64,000 nt of DNA from assembly GCF_902833645.1 (NCBI RefSeq), contig NZ_CADFGE010000002.1, positions 774,419 to 838,418 of the forward strand, given 5' to 3'. The notes below the pieces were generated by a model. That model ran no database searches. It worked only from the letters and a program-made list of their open reading frames with translations, and had not been told where the DNA came from. Both the position numbers and the translations under genes were made by a program. The stretch is from Paraburkholderia fungorum. Lineage in GTDB: Bacteria > Pseudomonadota > Gammaproteobacteria > Burkholderiales > Burkholderiaceae. This document shows positions 8,543 through 17,188 of this stretch, in pieces; position 1 is the stretch's first letter, and every line of letters begins with the position of its first letter.

Positions 8543-9184
8543 TCATCGCTGCACGGCGATGCGATAGGCTGGACGATCAATTACTCTTCCCAGCCAGTCC
8601 ACGAGGAACGGCCGTTGGGCGTACGTCCCGAGAACATCGGCGAACTCCAGCGCCAGGTCGAACCAGCGAACTGCGGCCAGCGCGACGCCTATATCCGCAA
8701 CCGTAAAGTGCCGCTGCGCAAGAAAGAGTTGGTGACTCAGCGCATCATCCACAATTCGGAGCAGACGAGCAGCTTCCAGATGCGAGGCTCTTATCGCGTC
8801 GTAATTGCGCTCGGCTTCCGGCACTCGCGTGAGGCCCAGAAATGCGACCCGCAATGTGGCCCACAGCGTCCCCAGTTGCCAGTCCATCCAGCGCTCGACC
8901 TCGGCACGCGCCGCCGGATTGACCGGCAACAATGCCCTCTCCTCGCGCGATGACGCGAGATAACGAACAATAGTGTTCGACTCCCATAACACAACGTCAC
9001 CGTCAACAAGTGTCGGCACGAGACCGTTCGGATTTAGCGCAAGGAACTCCGGCGTATCTACCACGCCGAACTGCAGGCCTGCGTCGATGCGCTGAAAATC
9101 ACGTCCTTCATTCAGACCGAGCTCTGCCAGACACCACATGACCTTCTGGACGTTGATCGAATTACGTCTGCCATACAGTTCCAT
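8543..9184 (-). CDS. Glutathione S-transferase family protein
   Basis: 213 aa. The N-terminal thioredoxin-like domain has Ser9 near the start (LYGRRNSINVQKVMWCLAEL), a cis-Pro segment NGLVPTLVD and the Glu68-Ser69 glutathione-contact pair (WESNTIVRYL). The helical C-terminal domain includes FTVADIGVALAAVRW, the N-capping-box region. CGGGAGATATCC precedes the ATG. It is the last gene of the minus-strand transport cluster, 13 bp after the chromate-type transporter genes. It may conjugate or isomerise an intermediate of the imported compound; the substrate is unknown. Confidence 0.9.
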   Translation of the reverse strand: MELYGRRNSINVQKVMWCLAELGLNEGRDFQRIDAGLQFGVVDTPEFLALNPNGLVPTLVDGDVVLWESNTIVRYLASSREERALLPVNPAARAEVERWMDWQLGTLWATLRVAFLGLTRVPEAERNYDAIRASHLEAARLLRIVDDALSHQLFLAQRHFTVADIGVALAAVRWFDLALEFADVLGTYAQRPFLVDWLGRVIDRPAYRIAVQR

Positions 9185-9197
9185 GGATATCTCCCGA

Positions 9198-9734
9198 TCA
9201 AATCATTGCGCCCAGACCGGCATGCACAAGCCCTGCCGCAAACAGCACGGCGAGCGGATTCATTCTGGGCCGCGCCACGAATAGGAACAACGCAATGGCC
9301 GCGAGGCCCCAGACAGTCCACGTTGCGGACGACGAACGCAGCACCGAAAACGCACTGGCGAGAATCAGCCCGGTTGCGACCGGTGCAAGTCCGCGCTCGG
9401 CCGTTCGATGCCACGGGTGCTGCTGGTGCCGCGTCCACGCAAGCGTTGCGCCGTACGCAAGTACCGACGACGGGACAAAAAGCGCCAGCGAAGCGACAGC
9501 CGCGCCAGGCCAGCCAGCCGCTTTCCAGCCGATCAGCGTAGTGAGCAGCGCGCCAGGCCCGGGGGCGGCCCGTGATATGGCAAACATATCGACAAACTCG
9601 GCCTGTGTTACCCAGCCGTGAATCACCACCGCCTGCTGGTTGATGTCGGCGACGATACTCTGGCCGCCACCAAGCGACAGCAGAGAAAGCGGTACAAACA
9701 CAACGATCAATTGCAGATACAGGTTATCGCGCAC
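9198..9734 (-). CDS. Chromate transporter-family protein, C-terminal half subunit
   Basis: 178 aa from a GTG that overlaps the stop of the preceding gene (GTGCGCGATAA), with GGAG 9 nt upstream. An ATG at 9776 would give 192 aa but a 53-bp overlap. It contains a single CHR domain (LSLLSLGGGQSIVADI ... ISRAAPGPGALLTTLIGW) and about five or six membrane segments. Together with the next gene it forms the two-gene, short-chain version of ChrA, thought to work as a heterodimer. Whether it moves chromate or an organic anion in this setting is not known. Confidence 0.85.
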   Translation of the reverse strand: MRDNLYLQLIVVFVPLSLLSLGGGQSIVADINQQAVVIHGWVTQAEFVDMFAISRAAPGPGALLTTLIGWKAAGWPGAAVASLALFVPSSVLAYGATLAWTRHQQHPWHRTAERGLAPVATGLILASAFSVLRSSSATWTVWGLAAIALFLFVARPRMNPLAVLFAAGLVHAGLGAMI

Positions 9735-10296
9735 GCTGCCCACTCCTCGAAGCAATGACCAAACCCACTGTGCCAACGATGATCGCGACCGGCACTAGCG
9801 GCAAGCGCAGGATACCGACAGCAAGGAACACGGCAAGGATCAACACCAGCGGCCAGCGCTGATCCGCAAGCAGCGCACGCGCGGTGCGCAATCCCACCGA
9901 CGCGGTCATCCCCACCGCGGCAGCGGCTACACCTTCAAGAAACCGGTGTAGCCACGCAAGCTGTGAAAACTCGTGAAATATCGTCGCGAGCAACACGATT
10001 ACACCCATAGGCGGGACGAGCAACGAGGTAACCGCCACCACGCTGCCGATGGCACCCTTCATTCGGTAACCCACGTAGATCGACAGATTCACGACATTGG
10101 ATCCGGGCAAGATCTGCCCGAGCGTCAGCGCGCCGAGAAACTCCTCCTCGTTCATCCAGCCACGCTGCGTGACGACTTCGCGATAGATCCACGCGGATAG
10201 GCCGCCCCCGAAGCTCGTCAAGCCGACACGCGCAAACAGCAGCAGGATCTGCAGCAACGAAGCATCGGTCGCATCACGTCTCGTCGCTGCTTGCAC
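9724..10296 (-). CDS. Chromate transporter-family protein, N-terminal half subunit
   Basis: 190 aa with a GTG start. A CHR domain is seen in FARVGLTSFGGGLSAWIYREVV and LGQILPGSNVVNLSIYVGYR, followed by several hydrophobic helices. It overlaps the C-terminal-half gene by 11 bp, pointing to translational coupling and equal production of both halves. It follows TctA by 65 bp in the same direction, unusual company for this family. Confidence 0.85.
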   Translation of the reverse strand: MQAATRRDATDASLLQILLLFARVGLTSFGGGLSAWIYREVVTQRGWMNEEEFLGALTLGQILPGSNVVNLSIYVGYRMKGAIGSVVAVTSLLVPPMGVIVLLATIFHEFSQLAWLHRFLEGVAAAAVGMTASVGLRTARALLADQRWPLVLILAVFLAVGILRLPLVPVAIIVGTVGLVIASRSGQRAR

Positions 10297-10361
10297 GTTT
10301 GTCTACCTTTGTTGTCCGGGAGAGGGACTCAGACCGGGTGCGCAGCGCACCCGGAACTCAT

Positions 10362-11906
10362 TCAATGCCGCTCGTTGGCGAGTCGATGCTCCGCCATCTG
10401 CTCCTCAGCTTCATGCAGCAGCTTCGTCGACCGCTTACGACGGCTCCAGATCGATGCGATGACGCTAATTGCCGCGCAACCAAACAGGCCGGCCGCGATG
10501 GGACTGCGTACGAACGTGCTCGGATCGCCCCCTGAAATCGTCAGCGCCTGACGGAACGACTGTTCAAGCGTATGACCGAGAATCAGGCCAAACAGCAACG
10601 GCGCCTTCGGGATGTCGAACTTGCGGAACGCGTAGCCGACGATGCCAAAGAAAAGCGCGAGAAACAGATCGAATACATCAGTGTTGAACGAGTAAACCCC
10701 AGCCGAAGCGATGACCAAAATCACACAAAGAAGCACGCCAGGCGGAACATACAGAATGCGCGAAAGGATCCCGACGAGTGGCAAATTGAGTACCAGCAGC
10801 ATGATGTTGCCGATATACATGCTCGCTATCAGTCCCCACACAAGATCCGGCTGGGTATGAAACAGCATCGGCCCGGGCTGGATACCGTACATGATGAACG
10901 CACCCATGATCACCGCGGTCGCGCCGGAACCGGGGACGCCAAGGGCCAACAGATGCACGAATGCGCCACACGTATCCGCATTGGTCGCCGCCTCCGGCGC
11001 CGCGACGCCTTCGATCGCGCCCTGACCAAATTCCTCGGGATGCTTCGAGATTTTCTTCTCGAGCACATACGAGAGCATCGCCGCCAACGTGCCGCCGAGT
11101 CCGGGCGCCGCACCGCAGATGAAACCCACAATCGAGCCACGGAAGATCGCCGGACGAGCGCGGCGCCACTCCTTGCGCGTGAACCACAACTTGCCTTCCA
11201 CCCGCACCGTATGCATCGTACCGCCGAGCGTCCCTTCAACCATCCGGCTGACCTCCGAAATCGCAAAGAGGCCAACCACAACGACCAGGAAGTTCACGCG
11301 GTCCTGCAACTGTGTCAAACCGAGCGTGAAGCGCGGTACACCGCTTTGCAGATCGATACCGACCGTCGCCAGGCCGAGACCCATGAACACCGCCATCATG
11401 CCCTTGGCTAGTGAATCGCCAGTCAGCGCGCCAACGGTCGAGAGCGCAAAACAGATCAACGCGAAGTACTCCGCAGGACCAAAATGCAACGCGACGGCTG
11501 CAAGCGGGGCGGCAACGAACGAGAGCGCAGTCACGCCCATCATCCCCGCGATGAACGAACTGACAGCCGCAATCGCCAGCGTCGCAGCCGCGCGGCCCTT
11601 TCTGGCGAGCGGGTAGCCGTCGAGCACAGTCATCACCGCGGCCGCGTCGCCGGGCGTATTTAACAGAATGGCTGTGACCGCGCCGCCATACATGCAGCCG
11701 TAGTAGATGCCGGTGAGCATCATGAGCGCGGAGGTCGGGTCCATGCCGAACGTGACCGGAATCAGCAGCGCGATGCCGGCAGACGGGCCGATGCCCGGCA
11801 GATGGCTGATCATCGTACCGATGAATACGCCTATGAGCGTGTAGAGAAGATGCATAGGCGTCGCGGCGACCGCGAGTCCATGCAAAATGCCATGCAAACT
11901 GTCCAT
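10362..11906 (-). CDS. tctA: Tripartite tricarboxylate transporter large permease TctA
   Basis: 514 aa, about the family's usual ~500, with 11-12 membrane segments. TctA signatures include HLPGIGPSAGIALLIPVTFGMDP, GGAVTAILLNTPGDAAAVMT, FICGAAPGLGGTLAAMLSY and GVPGSGATAVIMGAF. It is the main translocation subunit of a secondary importer that works with TctB and a periplasmic Bug receptor encoded in the same cluster. Substrates of such systems are carboxylates, including aromatic acids in some relatives. It begins 12 bp after TctB. Confidence 0.95.
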   Translation of the reverse strand: MDSLHGILHGLAVAATPMHLLYTLIGVFIGTMISHLPGIGPSAGIALLIPVTFGMDPTSALMMLTGIYYGCMYGGAVTAILLNTPGDAAAVMTVLDGYPLARKGRAAATLAIAAVSSFIAGMMGVTALSFVAAPLAAVALHFGPAEYFALICFALSTVGALTGDSLAKGMMAVFMGLGLATVGIDLQSGVPRFTLGLTQLQDRVNFLVVVVGLFAISEVSRMVEGTLGGTMHTVRVEGKLWFTRKEWRRARPAIFRGSIVGFICGAAPGLGGTLAAMLSYVLEKKISKHPEEFGQGAIEGVAAPEAATNADTCGAFVHLLALGVPGSGATAVIMGAFIMYGIQPGPMLFHTQPDLVWGLIASMYIGNIMLLVLNLPLVGILSRILYVPPGVLLCVILVIASAGVYSFNTDVFDLFLALFFGIVGYAFRKFDIPKAPLLFGLILGHTLEQSFRQALTISGGDPSTFVRSPIAAGLFGCAAISVIASIWSRRKRSTKLLHEAEEQMAEHRLANERH

Positions 11907-11918
11907 GATGCGAGCGCC

Positions 11919-12440
11919 TCAGAAAGGGAGGAAGCCCGTCGGCATCGGAACACCGAGAAGCTGGGAAAACAGCAGGTCAAAAAACACCGTAACACCCAGC
12001 GCGATCGCGAGATTCGTCTTTAGACGGTTGCGATTGAAATAGATGAGCAGGCCGAACAGGAAGATCGACGTAGCAAGGAGGTATCCGACGCGTTCGAAAG
12101 CCAGGTAGTAAAGCGCCGTCCATGCCACCATTCCAATCAGGATGAGCGGATGATTTTTCGATTCACGCGCACTACTAGCGTGCTGTACTTCGGCAGACGC
12201 TGCGGACGCAGGTCTCACGGGCGTATCGATATGCGAATGCGAGCGATGCCTGTTACGCCCTTCAAGCAGCAACGTTAGTGCGGACGCAATGAGCCCCACA
12301 CCGACAAGTGCCGGAAACGCCTTAGGGCCGAGCGGGTCGCTCAGTCTGACCTCCGGCAATCGCATGTCCATGTAAAGATAGACGACGGCCAGTGTAATCA
12401 CGCAGAATGCGAGCCACACGTCGCCCTTGATGCTTTTCAT
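11919..12440 (-). CDS. tctB: Tripartite tricarboxylate transporter small permease TctB
   Basis: 173 aa from the ATG preceded by GGAGGAGAC; an upstream in-frame ATG at 12518 adds 26 non-membrane residues and is unlikely. Four membrane segments are visible: two near the N-terminus, a charged Ser/His-rich central loop, then two close to the C-terminus. TctB is required for TctA function. It is encoded just before TctA, as is standard. Confidence 0.88.
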   Translation of the reverse strand: MKSIKGDVWLAFCVITLAVVYLYMDMRLPEVRLSDPLGPKAFPALVGVGLIASALTLLLEGRNRHRSHSHIDTPVRPASAASAEVQHASSARESKNHPLILIGMVAWTALYYLAFERVGYLLATSIFLFGLLIYFNRNRLKTNLAIALGVTVFFDLLFSQLLGVPMPTGFLPF

Positions 12441-12584
12441 GTCTCCTCCGATTCGATCCCGGCACGACAGCCAGAAAGGCAGTCGCCGCCGGTTCGTATA
12501 GCAAGCGGGGCCGCGCAAGCCGCTGCAGATTACCTGTCATCCACTGCGTGCTGCCAGTGCCATTCGCGCCTTATATCCGGCGCT

Positions 12585-12965
12585 TCACTTTTCGTTGTAG
12601 CGGCCAGGCCTCACGACTTCAGCGATCGTGCCGTCCGGCGCGCGGAACTTGAGCGCACCCTCGCCCTTCGCGGACAGAATTTCGCCGCCGTATTGCTTGA
12701 TCCGCTCAGCGGCAGCTTCCTGGTCGTCGACTGTGACGCCCCAGTGATGCAGACGCGGACCGGCTCCGGCTAGTTGAGCCTCATGCGAATCCTCGCTGTC
12801 GTACTTCATGAGGGTGAAGTCTATGTGGCCGTCGGTCATGTGGCGCGAGATGTGTTCGCGATTACGCCCGGTCTTCACTTCCGTGAAACCAAATACTTCC
12901 GTGTAGAAACGTGTGGCCGCCTCGAGGTCATCGACCTTGACTGCGAGGTGAACGATGCGTGACAT
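12585..12965 (-). CDS. VOC-family (glyoxalase/dioxygenase fold) protein
   Basis: 126 aa from the second ATG, which follows GGAGAACCAT; the first ATG at 12977 has no ribosome site. A single VOC module runs from RIVHLAVKVDDLEAATRFYTE to LKFRAPDGTIAEVVRPGRY. Candidate metal ligands are the His in VHLAV, the His in LHHWGVTVDD and the C-terminal Glu in AEVV. Members include glyoxalase I, epimerases and extradiol dioxygenases. Lying between the receptor and permease genes, it may act on the imported compound. Confidence 0.85.
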   Translation of the reverse strand: MSRIVHLAVKVDDLEAATRFYTEVFGFTEVKTGRNREHISRHMTDGHIDFTLMKYDSEDSHEAQLAGAGPRLHHWGVTVDDQEAAAERIKQYGGEILSAKGEGALKFRAPDGTIAEVVRPGRYNEK

Positions 12966-13010
12966 ATGGTTCTCCATGTCGGTAGGTGCTACGGGTTAAG
13001 GGAAAGCGCG

Positions 13011-14009
13011 TTATTTGGCGAGGCCGAGATCGGTCAGCAGCGGGCTGAGGCGATCACGCTCGCCGTGAAGGAAAGCTCGTGTCTGCGTACTGCTCTGATA
13101 GTCTGCAGTCCATAGATTACGCTTGACGGCCACGGCCCACAGCGGCGACGCAGTCGCTTTCTGAAGGACGTTATCCCACCATGCAATCTCCGCGGGCGTC
13201 ATGTTCTTCGGACCGACCAGTACGCGCCACGTCGTGAAGGCGACGTTCGCGCCCTGCTCCTTCCAGGTCGGCACCATCGCCAGCGCGCCGTCTTCCCGTT
13301 TGTCGCCGGAGATTGCAATCAGGCGCACTCGGCCCGCCTGGCTCGGCCCGAGCACAACCCCAGCCGGAGTCGCGGAGACGGTGACGTGCCCGCCCATCAG
13401 CGCGGTCATTGCCTCGCCACCCGAGTCGAAGAACACGACTTTCATCTTCTTCGGATCCTGACCCACGCTCTTGACGACAAGCGCCGCCGCGTCGTGGCTC
13501 TGCCCGCCCGGGGAACTCGACACCCCCATCGTGACCGACGAGGGGTCCTTCTTCAGCATCTGGATCAGATCCGCGCCTGACCTGATCGGCGAATCGCCGG
13601 GCGCTGAGAACACCACCTGCTCCGTGACCAACACGGCCAGCGGCGTTACATCGTCGATGCCGACGGTACTCAGTCCGGTGATGCGGTTCGTGATCAGGGG
13701 CAGCGCCTGGACGGAGACGTAATGGCCGTCGCCTTCGTGTGAATTGATGTAAGCGATGCTGACCGTGCCGCCGCCACCTGGCCGGTTCATGACGGTTACC
13801 GGTTTACTCGACAGCTTTTCCTGCTGGATGACGCTCTGAAGCGTGCGGGCTACGAGATCGAGCCCACCGCCTGGCGCGCTCGGCACGACAATCTCAATCG
13901 GCCGATGCGGTTGCCACGCGTCAGCCGCGCGGACATGTGCGGCATAGATTGAGATCAGCGCCGCGCAGACCCCCCACATGACGCCAGCTCTTCCAAGTCT
14001 CCTTCTCAT
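13011..14009 (-). CDS. Bug/TctC-family periplasmic substrate-binding protein
   Basis: 332 aa from the ATG behind CAGGAGACGATGTA. The signal peptide is about residues 1-29 (ending VRA-AD). The mature protein shows Bug-family motifs: PIEIVVPSAPGGGLDLVARTLQ, VMNRPGGGGTVSIAYI and FFDSGGEAMTALMGGHVTV. Bug proteins capture carboxylates, usually through water-mediated contacts, for TctAB-type importers. It is encoded with its cognate permeases and just after the decarboxylase-like gene. Confidence 0.93.
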   Translation of the reverse strand: MRRRLGRAGVMWGVCAALISIYAAHVRAADAWQPHRPIEIVVPSAPGGGLDLVARTLQSVIQQEKLSSKPVTVMNRPGGGGTVSIAYINSHEGDGHYVSVQALPLITNRITGLSTVGIDDVTPLAVLVTEQVVFSAPGDSPIRSGADLIQMLKKDPSSVTMGVSSSPGGQSHDAAALVVKSVGQDPKKMKVVFFDSGGEAMTALMGGHVTVSATPAGVVLGPSQAGRVRLIAISGDKREDGALAMVPTWKEQGANVAFTTWRVLVGPKNMTPAEIAWWDNVLQKATASPLWAVAVKRNLWTADYQSSTQTRAFLHGERDRLSPLLTDLGLAK

Positions 14010-14046
14010 TACATCGTCTCCTGTTTTTTTGGCGCTCTGTAGTCGC

Positions 14047-15030
14047 TTAGAAATTGAATGAGTCAAACGTACTGGCAGCGAAAAGCCGCTCCATCGGCAC
14101 CTCCTCGCGAATCAGACCGTCGCTTTTGGCGTAACGCTGCAATGTATCGAGATCGGCGCGATTCTCCTTTACGCCGTAGCGCCAGTAGTCGTTACCCATC
14201 ACCGATTTCACACGCTCGAATTCGGAAGTGATCCACGGATGCATGACGCGCAACGTGTCGGTGACCGCAAGTTCAGCCAACGCCAGATCCCGTGACTTCC
14301 TGAACGCCGCATATACGTTGACCGGCAGCCATGGGTGCTGCTCGACTAACGTCCGACGGATGCCGAGCATGTGCATGGGCGGAAAAAGGCCTGTCTTGCC
14401 GAACCACGCTTCCTCGTCACTCCTGAAGTCTGGAAAGAGCCGCTGTACGCGTTCGTTGCGACCGAAGCACGACGGCGGCTTCGGCGCGATTACAGCATCG
14501 ATCTCACCGGCATCAAGCATTCCTGAGAGCGTCTGCTCGGCGCCTATCGGCTCGATACGGATATCTTCCGGCACGCTGTACGGGACACGCGCCTCACGGC
14601 CCGCCTGTTCCAGCCCCCCGACAATCCAGCTTACATCGCGACTATCAACACCGTATTCGTCACCGAGCATGCCGCGCACCCAGATTCCGGCAGTTTGCTG
14701 GAAATCCGGCACGCCGATGCGACAGCCCTTGAGCGCTTGCGGAGAATCGATACCGCGATCGGTGCGCACATAGATCGCTGAATGGCGAAACGATCTCGAC
14801 AAAAACACTGGCACACCGATATAGCGGCTTTCTTCACGCGCCGTAGTCAGTAGATGCGTGCCGAGCGATAACTCGGAGATGTCGAATTCGGCGTGCCGAA
14901 ATGCGCGCTGAAAAATCGCTTCAGCAGGGCCGCTCATAAAATTGATCTTGCAACCTTCGATCACGACCTTTCCGTCAAGCAGAGCGCGCGTTCGATCGGT
15001 AACCTGGCAAGCCAGTGATAGTTCAAGCAT
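14047..15030 (-). CDS. 4,5-dihydroxyphthalate decarboxylase-like protein (periplasmic-binding-protein fold)
   Basis: 327 aa without a signal peptide. The opening LSLACQVTDRTRALLDGKV and the RHAEFDISELSLGTHL and SPQALKGCRIGVPDFQQTAGIWVRG segments match the Pht5 family, a cytoplasmic enzyme group built on the type-2 periplasmic-binding fold. The known member decarboxylates 4,5-dihydroxyphthalate to protocatechuate. Homologues also occur as uncharacterised cytoplasmic proteins, so the exact reaction is open. It is the first structural gene after the GntR regulator, and its presence points to an aromatic dicarboxylate as the cluster's substrate. Confidence 0.82.
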   Translation of the reverse strand: MLELSLACQVTDRTRALLDGKVVIEGCKINFMSGPAEAIFQRAFRHAEFDISELSLGTHLLTTAREESRYIGVPVFLSRSFRHSAIYVRTDRGIDSPQALKGCRIGVPDFQQTAGIWVRGMLGDEYGVDSRDVSWIVGGLEQAGREARVPYSVPEDIRIEPIGAEQTLSGMLDAGEIDAVIAPKPPSCFGRNERVQRLFPDFRSDEEAWFGKTGLFPPMHMLGIRRTLVEQHPWLPVNVYAAFRKSRDLALAELAVTDTLRVMHPWITSEFERVKSVMGNDYWRYGVKENRADLDTLQRYAKSDGLIREEVPMERLFAASTFDSFNF

Positions 15031-15203
15031 AGGAAAAATTGCCGTAGGTTGATGTGAAACCCGAGCACAGCCGTCAAAGTATTTTTTGCACTACTACCAA
15101 TATGGAGTACAAATTAATCCGCTTGCACTTGACCGTTGCTAGAGCAGCCATATGTATCCGTCAGGTCCTGTGAATCACTATCGACTTGCACCGCTCCACT
15201 TCG

Positions 15204-15941
15204 TCAAGGCGTTGCGCTACTGGTTTCCCGGCGATCCCCATCCGCTCCGGCGGTCGCCATTCCGTCCAGCGCCATAAGCATCCGCTCCTTGCCTTTCGAC
15301 ACGTGACTGAAGCTCGTTTCATAGCCCAGGGTCGCATTCCCGGACTTCAAGGCACTGACGATTTCGCGGTGCTCTTCATTCGACTGCAACAGCGCACCGC
15401 GCTGAACCAGTCCGTGCACGCGGAACAGATGAAATTCCTTGACGAAGCCGCGATACAGCTTCGTCAGCCGCGAATTGCCGGTCGAGCGCACCATGTAATC
15501 ATGGAACTCCAGATTCAGCGGATCAAAGCGCGAGAAGTCGCCTTTCTCCGCGGCTTCCTGCATCTGGTCGACATACGCATCGAGTTGATTTGCCATTTCT
15601 TGCGTCAGAATCGGCGCAAGTAACGACGCTGCCAATGCCGTAAGCCCCGCGCGCAGATCGTAGACTTCGATCGCGTCGTCGCGCGTTACGCGCTGGATGA
15701 ATACGCCTCGTTGCGGGATCAGGTATACGAGTCCCAATTCGGCTAGCGACCGACACGCTTCCCGTACAGGACCGCGACTTACGGAAAGCTTGTCGGCAAC
15801 AGCCTTTTCGTTCAGCCGTTGTCCAGGTTTGAGCTCACCGCTCAGGATCATTCGCTCGATCTCGTGCTGGACGACACCGGTCAGCGTGTTCGCCCGAAAG
15901 TCAGCCAGAGAGACGGTGGCAGGATTGTGGTCGGTTTCCAT
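15204..15941 (-). CDS. GntR-family transcriptional regulator (FCD/FadR type)
   Basis: 245 aa from METDHNPAT; the frame extends 13 codons upstream but through the promoter. The winged HTH is about residues 20-85 (LNEKAVADKLSVSRGPVREA, LGLVYLIPQRGVFIQ). An all-helical FCD domain follows, with metal-binding His candidates in NLEFHDYMV and EEHREIV. It is transcribed ahead of, and presumably controls, the decarboxylase/Tct cluster. The promoter -10 (TAGACT) ends 7 nt before the ATG, so the transcript is probably leaderless. The 173-bp gap to the next gene probably holds the target operator. Confidence 0.92.
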   Translation of the reverse strand: METDHNPATVSLADFRANTLTGVVQHEIERMILSGELKPGQRLNEKAVADKLSVSRGPVREACRSLAELGLVYLIPQRGVFIQRVTRDDAIEVYDLRAGLTALAASLLAPILTQEMANQLDAYVDQMQEAAEKGDFSRFDPLNLEFHDYMVRSTGNSRLTKLYRGFVKEFHLFRVHGLVQRGALLQSNEEHREIVSALKSGNATLGYETSFSHVSKGKERMLMALDGMATAGADGDRRETSSATP

Positions 15942-15948
15942 GAAATGC

Positions 15949-15977
15949 AGTCTAGGGAGCCGCCACAAAAATGTCAA
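15949..15977 (-). promoter_or_regulatory. GntR gene promoter (probably leaderless)
   Basis: On the minus strand, TTGACA (15977-15972), a 17-bp spacer and TAGACT (15954-15949) are followed after 7 nt by the start codon, placing the likely transcription start on the ATG. An A-rich tract upstream resembles an UP element. The same promoter recurs at 8408-8436. Confidence 0.65.
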
Positions 15978-16137
15978 CATTTTATTTTTTTCATTCCGCT
16001 GTCACCGGGACTCGCGTAGCAGAAGGAACATGCGTCAGTCGAGAATACCTATTCCGCCGCTAGTCGCTCCATCGATCCGGCGCTGAACGCCCAACAGACG
16101 AGCGCTGACTCGTGCCGACGTCAGCGTCTACATGACG

Positions 16138-16524
16138 TTACAGCTGTTTTTCAATTGCAGCCTTATCGATGACCGACCAGACTTCCTGAATCTTGTCGCC
16201 GCGAAACTTATTGAAGACGTTTTCGGCGAACGCAACCCGTTTGCCGTTCACGGGAAGTCCGAGAAACGCACCGAGGGGAGCACAGTCGAAATGCAAACGG
16301 CTGGCAATGTGCGGCGGCTCGCAAACGAGGAGTTCAATCTCGAAGAACAAGTCCGGAATTTCGCGGAAATCTCTTTCAAGCATCTCGCGATACCCTGATG
16401 CGCCGATCGTTTTCCCGTTGTATCTCACGTCGTCGCTGACAAAACGTCCGAGCTTCGACCAGTCCTGCGCGTTCAGGCAGGCAATATAGTCTCGGTACAC
16501 TTCCGAAAGATTGACTTCACCCAT
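16138..16524 (-). CDS. Ester cyclase / SnoaL-like protein
   Basis: 128 aa from MGEVNLSEVYRDYI; an ATG two codons earlier is also possible, but GGAAATGAC lies at ribosome-site distance from this one. Features such as YRDYIACLNAQDWSKLGRFVSDDVRYNGKTIG and PVNGKRVAFAENVFNKFRGDKIQEVWSVIDK fit the SnoaL-like polyketide-cyclase/ester-cyclase family, a cytoplasmic alpha+beta cone fold. The substrate is unknown. It stands alone, 48 bp downstream of a secreted hypothetical gene in the same direction. Confidence 0.8.
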   Translation of the reverse strand: MGEVNLSEVYRDYIACLNAQDWSKLGRFVSDDVRYNGKTIGASGYREMLERDFREIPDLFFEIELLVCEPPHIASRLHFDCAPLGAFLGLPVNGKRVAFAENVFNKFRGDKIQEVWSVIDKAAIEKQL

Positions 16525-16571
16525 TGTCATTTCCAGCCGACGCCCGCGAACGCGATGTTCCCTGTACATGA

Positions 16572-16934
16572 TCAGTGGAGTAACCGCAACCGCCCGTCCG
16601 GGTCCTGCGCAATGCGTGAACACCAATGCAGCGGTCCACCCTGCTCCGTAGACCAGTCTTCGTCCAGACAATACCGCCCGTCATCGGCAATCGACCAACG
16701 GGCCGCAGCTTTGCGTACTCCCTGTTTCGACCCGGGCTTTGGAAGTCGGCTAACTGTCGCGGTGCCGTCCGCGCCATTGGTCCATTCACGAACGCCACCG
16801 TTCTGCCCGATGCGACTCATGGTCGATCCCGGCACCGTAGAAAGCGCCTGCTCGCGCGTTAGCGCCTCGCCCTCATCCGCCAACGCGCCGGCACTGATGA
16901 AGCAAACAGCCAACAATCCGATAAGAGACCGCAT
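16572..16934 (-). CDS. Secreted hypothetical protein
   Basis: 120 aa. The signal peptide is residues 1-19 (ending ALA-DE). The mature part has two Cys residues in YCLDEDW and LHWCSRI that could form a disulphide, and a Gly-rich middle. The YC..W..G..WC pattern is reminiscent of DUF995-type periplasmic proteins, but I am not certain of the family. No enzymatic motif is visible. The 254 bp upstream to the DUF6232 gene show no gene. Confidence 0.6.
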   Translation of the reverse strand: MRSLIGLLAVCFISAGALADEGEALTREQALSTVPGSTMSRIGQNGGVREWTNGADGTATVSRLPKPGSKQGVRKAAARWSIADDGRYCLDEDWSTEQGGPLHWCSRIAQDPDGRLRLLH

Positions 16935-17188
16935 ACTCCCTCCACATTTCTTTCGCTTTACACACCTAAGGACTCGGGAAACGCTTCTACAAAATTGCGC
17001 GGATTGACTGGCTTGCGGTTAAGTCTAGTTCACTATGTCGACATATGCATCTGAAGGGGCGATTCCGACCCGATGCGGGCAGCCAATTTCTTGAAATCGG
17101 ACGCCCATCAGGCCGGCTTCAAATCCATAATATTAGTCAGCCAAAGTCTGGTACGCTGCGCCCTTTGCTACCGCTTGCATTGGACCCG

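Noticed and set aside
10572..11411. 279-aa plus-strand frame opposite tctA
   Set aside because: Antisense shadow with Arg/His/Glu-rich composition and no domain.
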